NCBI GenBank assembly: GCA_021324455.1
Contig: JAJPJA010000056.1
Location: 1-40,235 of the forward strand
Length of the DNA stretch: 40,235 bases
From: Pseudomonadota bacterium
GTDB taxonomy: Bacteria; Desulfobacterota; Binatia; Binatales; Binataceae
Direction: 5' to 3'
Numbering within the stretch: the first letter of the stretch is position 1; every line of letters begins with the position of its first letter. Made by a program: the position numbers and the translations under genes. This document shows positions 26,602 through 32,460 of this stretch, piece after piece. A model generated the notes under the pieces. It had not been told where the DNA came from, did no database searches, and saw nothing but the letters and a program-made list of their open reading frames with translations.

Positions 26602-27635
26602 GACAGCAGCTTGCGCACGACTTTATCCCAGCTCAACTCAAGGGCATTGAGGCTTTTAAGGCCTTCGCGCCCGAGCTCTTCGGCAAGCTTGCGCCGTTTC
26701 AACAGCAGGTCGAGTTTCAGCGCAATCGCATCCGGATCGGGCGGCACCACAAAGCCGTTGACGCTGTCGCGCACGAACTCCGTCGGGCCGCCGCTGTCCG
26801 CCAGCGTCACCACCGCCTTGCCCGCTCCAAAAGCCTCCAGCGTCACGTAGCCATAATCTTCGGCGAACGGCCCGTAATAGATCGCAAGCGCGTTGGCGTA
26901 AAGGCGGTTGAGTTCGTCGTCGCTTACCAGGCCGGTCAACTTGACCCGGTCATCCAGACCGAGCCGCGCGATGAGCTTGCGCAGCTCCTGCTCCTCGGGT
27001 CCGCCGCCGGCCAGCACGCATCGGACGCCGCTGCTCGTTTGCGCCATCGCGCGAATCAGCAGGTCCTGGCGCTTGAGCCGGTCCAGCCGGCTTGGGTACA
27101 GGATGTAATCGCCGTAGCTGTCGCAGCGCAGGGACGCGGCGCGGGGCGTGGGATGATACAGCGCTTCGGCGCTGATTCCATTGTAGGTCTGCAGGCGCTG
27201 CGCGACGGTGCGGGAGTTGGCGAACACGCGCCGCGCTTCGGGAATCAAGCGCGTATCCGCGTCCACGATGATCTCTCTGATGCGCCGCGCTTCCTCGTCC
27301 GCGCCGAGGTCGCCGTACTGCGTATCCCACAATTCGTAGGCCTGTTTGTGCTGATGCAGGATCCACAGCACCTTGCGCGGATGGCGTACCAAATAGGCGG
27401 GAAATTTCATCCCCACCACCAGATCGACCGCACGCCCGTTGCACCAGCGCAGGTCGAGCATCCGCCACACCAGCATACTGTTTACGATCTGTTCGGGCGG
27501 ATTCCATTGAAACGGAATCGCGACGACTTCTGCCTCGTGTCCATGCTCGATGAGAGCGGCCCTCAGATTGGCGATATGCGCCTCCGCTCCGCCGCTGGTA
27601 AAAGGCACCTGGGTGGTGCAGATAAGGATGCGCAT
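26598..27635 (-). CDS. GT4-family glycosyltransferase
   Basis: A 345-residue GT-B enzyme. It starts MRILICTTQVPFTSGGAEAHI, the acceptor-side loop with the GG pair of GT4 proteins. The donor side has ILYPSRLDRLKRQDLLIRAM, VLAGGGPEEQELRKL and the E-x7-E motif near YGYVTLEAFGAGKAVV. I chose the ATG at 27633-27635 because the only longer in-frame start is a TTG overlapping the preceding stop codon. It shares little sequence with the next GT4, so the two should add different sugars or linkages. Confidence 0.9.
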   Translation of the reverse strand: MRILICTTQVPFTSGGAEAHIANLRAALIEHGHEAEVVAIPFQWNPPEQIVNSMLVWRMLDLRWCNGRAVDLVVGMKFPAYLVRHPRKVLWILHQHKQAYELWDTQYGDLGADEEARRIREIIVDADTRLIPEARRVFANSRTVAQRLQTYNGISAEALYHPTPRAASLRCDSYGDYILYPSRLDRLKRQDLLIRAMAQTSSGVRCVLAGGGPEEQELRKLIARLGLDDRVKLTGLVSDDELNRLYANALAIYYGPFAEDYGYVTLEAFGAGKAVVTLADSGGPTEFVRDSVNGFVVPPDPDAIALKLDLLLKRRKLAEELGREGLKSLNALELSWDKVVRKLLS

Positions 27636-27643
27636 CGGGCGGT

Positions 27644-28183
27644 TCAACCGCGGCGCTCGGATGGAGCATCCATCGCGCGCTCAAGCGCCGCGACGCGATC
27701 GTCGAGCCCCTGGGGCAGGCCGCCGTTGCGGCCCACCGGGGCAATCATCCGCGCCTCGCGCATCCGCTCGCCTCCGCCCGCTTCAAGCGCGGCCACCCGC
27801 TGCTCAATCCGCTGCTGCTGCAGCTCAATTCGATCCAGTTTGCGGCTGAGATGCCCGATGGCGCGCGCGGCGGCGGCGTTGAAGGAATCCTGCCGCTCCA
27901 GCAGCTGCACCAGCAGTTCACGGGCAAGGTTGCGGATGAAGATTATGCAGCGGCCCAAAACGCGGCGATGAGACCTGAAGGGCGCGTGCGCGATGCCGCA
28001 GCCGGACCGCAGCAGCATCAGGTCGGGGGCGATATTGTCGTCCTGATCGGCAATGGGTGCAGCGTCGCGGCGAGCGGGGCGGATGCCTGGAACGCGTGCC
28101 TGGCGGATGCTTGAGCGCAGTTGCGCGGCGATACTTTCCACCTCGGGGCTATGGTCGTCGAACGGCACGAGACACTCCGGCAT
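27644..28183 (-). CDS. Coiled-coil protein of glycan clusters
   Basis: A 179-residue protein. The middle has FRSHRRVLGRCIIFIRNLARELLVQLLERQ, an amphipathic or weakly hydrophobic segment (about 68-96). QDSFNAAAARAIGHLSRKLDRIELQQQR and further heptads up to about 135 follow. I have an impression of similar short proteins beside polysaccharide glycosyltransferases, where a membrane-peripheral scaffold is assumed, but the function is unknown. It lies nine bases before the GT4 ATG on the same strand. Alanine and arginine dominate the composition. Confidence 0.6.
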   Translation of the reverse strand: MPECLVPFDDHSPEVESIAAQLRSSIRQARVPGIRPARRDAAPIADQDDNIAPDLMLLRSGCGIAHAPFRSHRRVLGRCIIFIRNLARELLVQLLERQDSFNAAAARAIGHLSRKLDRIELQQQRIEQRVAALEAGGGERMREARMIAPVGRNGGLPQGLDDRVAALERAMDAPSERRG

Positions 28184-28280
28184 TCCAAATATGACAGGCA
28201 GGGCGATTATACCCGATTAAGACGGAGAGCAAAGGACGCCCCTATCAGCGCATCCGCGCGGCGGCTGCGCCATCGTGCGC

Positions 28281-29099
28281 TCATGCGATACCCACCAGCG
28301 CCCGTTCCTCGCGCGTAAGATTCGCGCCCGCAGCCGCCAGCCTCGACGCCGAGCGCCGGAGGCGGTCGAAATTGGCCCGGCGCCGCGCCGGCGGCAGGGA
28401 CCCCGGATAAAGCCGCGCCTTATCCAGGTCCAGTACGATTACCCGCCGCGGCTGCGCGCCGGTGCACAACAGCAGATTGTGAAAGTTCAGATCGGCATGA
28501 TAAAGGCCGCCCTGGTGCAGGCGATCGATACTGGCGCGCGCCAGCAACAGCGCCTGACGCCGCGCCGCGCGGTCTTTGCCGCCAAGCAGCAGATTCCATA
28601 ACGTGACGCCCTCCAGCGCGCCGGTCAGGAACCATCCGCGATACAACCACGGACCCGCCGCCTCCACGATCGCGCCCATCGGCTGCACCACGGGCAGACC
28701 GCGCTGGCGCGCTTGCGCCGTCACGGCCAGTTCGCGCAGCGGACGCGGATTGACTCCGGCGTAGAGTTCCGAGACCAGGAACCGGATCATGCCGCCGCGC
28801 AGGTAGCGCCGTACGAACAGCGGCGGCAGTGCGTCAAGTTCAACCCGGAATGCACCGCCGCGGTTGCCGGCGCCGATCGGCGGAGAACCGCGCAAAGATT
28901 GCGCAAAGCGGTCGATCGCGCAAGCGTGCGCGGCAATCTCGGGACCCAGATATAGTTGGCGACGGCCGCGGCTCGCGGCGCGAAACCCCAGTTGCGCAAG
29001 CTGCGTAATAAGCGAGTCGCTGGCCACCCCGGTCCCTGTCATCGCGTTCGGATCGATAAGGGCGTTTCTTATCATGGAAGCCGCCCTTACCGCATCCAT
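28281..29099 (-). CDS. Kdo kinase-like / lipopolysaccharide kinase family protein
   Basis: A 272-residue kinase-like protein. The key segment is LYHADLNFHNLLL (about 205-217), the HxDLN catalytic loop of the WaaP/KdkA family, followed by VIVLDLDKARL (about 226-236), where the DFG aspartate is replaced by DLD. Upstream, FRVELDALPPLFVRRYLRGG could hold the ATP-binding part. The family phosphorylates Kdo or heptose in the LPS core. The ATG at 29097-29099, 16 bases after the preceding stop, is my choice; the ATG at 29075 is possible. It sits at the head of the glycan cluster, which fits a role in LPS. Confidence 0.75.
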   Translation of the reverse strand: MDAVRAASMIRNALIDPNAMTGTGVASDSLITQLAQLGFRAASRGRRQLYLGPEIAAHACAIDRFAQSLRGSPPIGAGNRGGAFRVELDALPPLFVRRYLRGGMIRFLVSELYAGVNPRPLRELAVTAQARQRGLPVVQPMGAIVEAAGPWLYRGWFLTGALEGVTLWNLLLGGKDRAARRQALLLARASIDRLHQGGLYHADLNFHNLLLCTGAQPRRVIVLDLDKARLYPGSLPPARRRANFDRLRRSASRLAAAGANLTREERALVGIA

Positions 29100-29115
29100 C
29101 GATACGCCGGCCCGA

Positions 29116-30123
29116 TCAGGGAGGACCTCCAGCCGTGACCACCGCCACACCGGTGGGCGCCGACAGCATCGTCGCCGCCCCCTGGATCGTCTCGTTGGGC
29201 GCCTGATTGCCCGCCGCGCCGGCCGCATAAACCACGATACTGTTGCCGACGGAGTTCACCACCACGATCCGCCCGCTGCCGTCCAGCCCGATTCCCGCAG
29301 GAGTGTCGAGCATCGTCGCCGCGCCCGCAATAGTCCTGTGAGGCGCAATGTTGCCGTTGTCGGTAGTGTTGAAGAACAGCACCGCGTCGGCGGCGCCGGC
29401 GTCATTGGTGACGAGGATGTTGCCGTGGCCGTCCAGCGCCAGCGCCGCGGGTCTGACCAGCCCGGTGGCGGGCCCCGCAATGACTGCGGAAGGAGCGGCG
29501 TCTCCCGACGCGGTCGAGGCGAACATCAGAATACCGGCGCCGCCGCTGTTGGCCACGAAGATGTTGCCGCTGCTGTCGACCGCGATTCCGCCGGGCGCCG
29601 AGAGCATCGTGGCCGCACCCGCGATGGCCGCCATCGGAGCGGCATCGCCCGAGGCGGCGGCGTTGAAGATCAATACGGCATTCGCGCCGGCGTCGGCCAC
29701 GTAGAGCTTGGCGCCGGCCACGGCGACGCCGCTGGGCGCAACCAATCCGGTGCTGGCGCCCCTGATTATAGCGGAGGGCGCGGTGTCGCCGTTGCTGACC
29801 TCGCCGTAGACATTGACACTCGCAAGCCTGGTGTTGGCCACGAAAATCTCGCCGTTGCCGATTGCGACGCCCTGGGGAACACCGCCGTCAAGCCCGGTGT
29901 TGGCTCCGCTGAACATCAGTTCGGGTGCCGCGTTGCCCTGGTCGCCCTCGTCGAACGTACCCACGCTGGGCTGATTGGCCGCGGCGCCGGCGTCGCTGCT
30001 GACGACCACGAAGTGCGTATGCATCATCGCGCTACCGCTGCCGCCGCCCCCGCCGCATCCGGCGAGGGTCAGGCCGGCGGCAAGGAACCAGACAAACGTA
30101 AACTGCAATCCATGTGTTCGCAT
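29116..30123 (-). CDS. Repeat lipoprotein, NHL-like beta-propeller
   Basis: A 335-residue lipoprotein with signal peptide and lipobox LTLAGC (Cys23), then a glycine-rich spacer. The rest consists of repeats of about 48-50 residues with the pattern GIAVDSSGNIFVANSGG followed by V/I-LxF-(N/A)-xx-(A/T)SGDAAP and IAGAATMLxAPxG. This matches NHL/SMP30-type propeller blades; five to six blades can be counted. The internal repetition suggests expansion by duplication. The binding partner is unknown. It is the first gene of the minus-strand run into the Kdo-kinase-like gene. AGGA nine bases before the ATG is the ribosome-binding site. Confidence 0.8.
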   Translation of the reverse strand: MRTHGLQFTFVWFLAAGLTLAGCGGGGGSGSAMMHTHFVVVSSDAGAAANQPSVGTFDEGDQGNAAPELMFSGANTGLDGGVPQGVAIGNGEIFVANTRLASVNVYGEVSNGDTAPSAIIRGASTGLVAPSGVAVAGAKLYVADAGANAVLIFNAAASGDAAPMAAIAGAATMLSAPGGIAVDSSGNIFVANSGGAGILMFASTASGDAAPSAVIAGPATGLVRPAALALDGHGNILVTNDAGAADAVLFFNTTDNGNIAPHRTIAGAATMLDTPAGIGLDGSGRIVVVNSVGNSIVVYAAGAAGNQAPNETIQGAATMLSAPTGVAVVTAGGPP

Positions 30124-30212
30124 AAAGATATCCTGGTGTGAAATGTGCAGCCGGATGGTCCGGCATTGAGCGGAGTTACCGGAAACCCGCGCTGTCGTGA
30201 TCTAAATCGCCG

Positions 30213-30713
30213 ATGCAGGCAAATGGTTCCCGACAATATGCGCCGCCGCGCCTGATCACCGCCGACGGCAATATATTGACCGCCGATGAGACCGCGAATC
30301 CGGACCTTTTGTGGGCCGTACGCGGCGGCGGGAATTTTGGCGTTATCGCATTCGCCGCGCCGGCCATATCAGATTTCTGCAGGAACAGGCGATCGACGCG
30401 ATCGCGCATCTGCGCGGCAAGGTCGGGCCGAGTACTGCGCTATCGGCATGATCTACGGGCATGGCCCGTGGGTGGAGCAGCCGCGCGGCAACGCCTTCGG
30501 TTTCAGGCATCCGGGATTCGAATGCTGGATTCACGCGTACTGGCATGACGGCGCCGAGCCCGACAGTCATGGCATTGGGTAACCGATTTTCACCAGGCGC
30601 TGCGCCCGGTGTCAGCCGGCGCGGTTTACCTCAACAACCTGGCGGACGAAGGTCCGCATAGAGTGCGCGCAGCGTACGGCGATAAGTACGAGCGGCTGGC
30701 CTCGATCAAATAA
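30213..30713 (+). pseudogene. Remnant of a berberine-bridge-type FAD oxidoreductase
   Basis: Four pieces of a PCMH/BBE-family flavoprotein lie in order but in different frames. [20 protein letters not shown] plus [11 protein letters not shown] is in frame 3 from 30213. [18 protein letters not shown] is in frame 2 near 30371. [20 protein letters not shown] and [16 protein letters not shown] are in frame 1 near 30450-30560. WVTDFHQALRPVSAGAVYLN up to YGDKYERLASIK is in frame 3 and ends in TAA 30711-30713. The N-terminal flavin-attachment part, a large middle segment and the usual last residues are missing. The gene is plainly dead. Confidence 0.85.
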
Positions 30714-30727
30714 AAAATAAGACCCGC

Positions 30728-30758
30728 GGAATATATTCCATGTCAATCGGAATATAAT
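30728..30758. repeat. AT-rich palindrome with repeated half-site
   Basis: GGAATATATTCC (30728-30739) is a perfect 12-base palindrome. A further GGAATATAAT follows at 30749-30758 and includes an exact TATAAT. This could be an operator or promoter for the dioxygenase gene, but no good -35 box lies at the right distance. The rest of 30714-31013 contains no gene that I can support. Confidence 0.4.
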
Positions 30759-30849
30759 ACCTTGCTCTGCCGGTTGATGACCGCGGAAGGTTTCGCGCAA
30801 TTAGCCCCGGCCGCCGTCTTCGCGCTTTGAAGGCATACACACTGTGTTG

Positions 30850-30858
30850 TGGTATTAT
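30850..30858 (+). promoter_or_regulatory. Possible extended -10 promoter of the dioxygenase gene
   Basis: TGGTATTAT (TG at 30850-30851, -10 at 30853-30858) fits an extended -10 element. Transcription would start near 30865 and leave a leader of about 150 bases before the ATG at 31014. No convincing -35 is present. Confidence 0.35.
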
Positions 30859-31013
30859 ACTCAGTGTCTCACTATTTCACCGCGGCGATTGTGCGCCCGC
30901 GCCGGCATCAACTTCGCCCCGCTCCTTGCAGTCGACGCTTGCGGAATATAAGTTTCAGCCCGCGATTCGGCCTTGACACCCGTCCAAAAGGGTCTGACTC
31001 GCAGGTGCGGGAT

Positions 31014-31835
31014 ATGAGCGAGCTGCATTCCAGGTTTGTCAGCGACGGCGTCGTCTTGATCGAACGCGCTCTTGATAGCCAGGCCGGACAACTGGCGGAG
31101 CAGGCGTTTGAATGGAGCCTGAGCCATCCGGGACCGCGGGCAAGGAATGTTTTAAGCGGCGCGCCGGGCTTCTTTTACCAGGACCATAGCAATCCGAATT
31201 TTTTTGCCGCCTGCCGAAAGCTGTTGCTCGGCACCAACATCGGCGACGTGGTGGCGGAGGTCCTTGGCAGCCGAAACCTGTGGCTCCTGTACGAGCAGAT
31301 CTGGCTCAAGGAAGGAGACTCGCAGCGCACCCCGTGGCATCAGGATTTGCCCTACGTTCCGCTTGAGGGCGAGCATCTCGGGGTGCTCTGGACCAGCATG
31401 AATGAGGTTCCGCCTGAGGATGCGCTTGAATTCGTGCGCGGATCTCATCGCGGACCGCTGTTTAATCCCACCGCGTTCAACGCCGCCAACCCTGCCGCCG
31501 CGATGTACGCCGAAGGCGTGTGGCCGCCGCTGCCGGATATCGAAGCCGAGCGCGGCAAATGGGATATAGTGTCATGGGCGATGCGGCCGGGGGACCTGCT
31601 GGTGTTTCATCCTGCCATCCTCCACGGCGGGGCGCCGACGCGGGGAAGGCGGCGCCGCCGTTCTCTTTCCCTCAGATTTTTCGGCGACCGGGCATATTGT
31701 GCGGAGCGACCGGAGGACGGCGTAGCCGAAGTGGACCGCATCAAGCGCAAAAGCGCCGGGGATCCGATAAGAGAGATGGCGTTGCGGCCGCCGGGTACGC
31801 TCTTCCGCCATCCGGCATTCCCCCGAATCCGGTAA
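31014..31835 (+). CDS. PhyH-family Fe(II)/2-oxoglutarate dioxygenase
   Basis: A 273-residue non-haem iron oxygenase of the phytanoyl-CoA dioxygenase family, which hydroxylates small molecules or peptides using 2-oxoglutarate. The iron-binding triad is visible: HxD in TPWHQDLPYV (His109, Asp111) and the distal histidine in FHPAILHGGAP (His204). An arginine in RRSLSLRFFGD (about 216-221) would bind 2-oxoglutarate. The ATG at 31014 has GGTGCGGG in front of it; the longer open frame lacks conserved residues. It lies on the same strand as the lanthipeptide pair but 385 bases upstream with separate promoter signals. A tailoring role there is possible, not shown. Confidence 0.88.
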   Translation: MSELHSRFVSDGVVLIERALDSQAGQLAEQAFEWSLSHPGPRARNVLSGAPGFFYQDHSNPNFFAACRKLLLGTNIGDVVAEVLGSRNLWLLYEQIWLKEGDSQRTPWHQDLPYVPLEGEHLGVLWTSMNEVPPEDALEFVRGSHRGPLFNPTAFNAANPAAAMYAEGVWPPLPDIEAERGKWDIVSWAMRPGDLLVFHPAILHGGAPTRGRRRRRSLSLRFFGDRAYCAERPEDGVAEVDRIKRKSAGDPIREMALRPPGTLFRHPAFPRIR

Positions 31836-32100
31836 TTCGCGCCAGTTCAGACGCCCAGCGCAGCCGGAGTCCCGATTTCCGGTAAAACCCGCATCTGTCT
31901 GAGCCCGTCGATCTCCTTTTCATAGCGCGGTTGAGATATGCGGCGCTTTGCCCGATTCGACATCGGTTACGCCGCGATCGGATCGCAGTCTGGATACCTG
32001 ATTATAGGTCATTATATCAAAGCACGCTTTCCCTAAGTACATCAGAACCGCGAATATATAATGCATTTTTGAGCTCCGCGGCAAAAGTGTTGATTTGATT

Positions 32101-32120
32101 GTTTGTGGCTGCGTACAAAC
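32101..32120. promoter_or_regulatory. Possible operator upstream of the peptide promoter
   Basis: GTTTGT (32101-32106) and ACAAAC (32115-32120) form a 6-bp inverted repeat with an 8-base spacer. It ends 27 bases before the -35 box, a position suited to an activator. No regulator gene is nearby. Confidence 0.3.
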
Positions 32121-32147
32121 CATTATTACAGCAAAATACTATTCAGC

Positions 32148-32176
32148 TTGACGATAATATTCCTTCCTGTTACTAA
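32148..32176 (+). promoter_or_regulatory. Sigma-70 promoter of the lanthipeptide unit
   Basis: TTGACG (32148-32153, 5 of 6 to consensus) and TACTAA (32171-32176, 4 of 6 to TATAAT) are separated by exactly 17 bases. Transcription would start near 32183 and give a short leader of about 38 bases with the strong AAGGAGAGG ribosome-binding site at 32205-32213. Confidence 0.65.
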
Positions 32177-32220
32177 ACAGCGGTTACCTTGATTCGACCC
32201 CATGAAGGAGAGGCAAAACT

Positions 32221-32457
32221 ATGCAATCGCAAACCACTGAAGCGATCCGGGAGAAGCTTGACGCTTTACGGTCCGCCGCCGCATCTGATGCCGCCCTCCG
32301 GCAACAGGTCAAAGCCGATCTGCTCGGGCTGCTTGAAAGACACGGTCTGCTTGGCGGAGTTCAGGGGGAATTGATGGAGCGGGCGGACGCGTTTCATCGC
32401 ATGGGTTCGGCGCATACCTGTCCGTGGGACACCTGTGAGGCGACCCGTCACGGGTGA
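32221..32457 (+). CDS. Candidate lanthipeptide precursor peptide
   Basis: A 78-residue peptide directly before a lanthionine synthetase gene. The first 55 or so residues are charged and strongly helical (EAIREKLDAL, LRQQVKADLLGLLERHGLL), as in leader peptides that the enzyme binds. A GG pair at 45-46 could be a protease site. The C-terminal part, MGSAHTCPWDTCEATRHG (61-78), holds both cysteines (67 and 72) and residues that can be dehydrated (Ser63, Thr66, Thr71, Thr75). Rings such as Ser63-Cys67 and Thr66-Cys72, or Cys67-Thr71 and Cys72-Thr75, are possible. The strong ribosome-binding site and position make it the substrate; I know no lanthipeptide with this core. The cleavage site is not certain. 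Confidence 0.7.
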   Translation: MQSQTTEAIREKLDALRSAAASDAALRQQVKADLLGLLERHGLLGGVQGELMERADAFHRMGSAHTCPWDTCEATRHG

Positions 32458-32460
32458 GCT

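Larger units (their letters stand above)
31836..32220. other. AT-rich intergenic region before the peptide gene
   Basis: This 385-base stretch is visibly richer in A and T than the flanking genes, most of all from 31990 on. It holds the peptide-gene promoter (32148-32176) and a GTTTGT-N8-ACAAAC inverted repeat (32101-32120). A 67-codon open frame on the minus strand (31920-32123) looks like chance. Its composition agrees with a transferred segment. Confidence 0.6.

Noticed and set aside
30728..30758. Exact TATAAT as the dioxygenase promoter
   Set aside because: No -35 box at 15-19 bases upstream; kept only as a palindrome.
31920..32123. 67-codon open frame on the minus strand before the peptide gene
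   Set aside because: Weak start region, AT-rich, no recognisable motif, and opposite to the promoter of the peptide unit.
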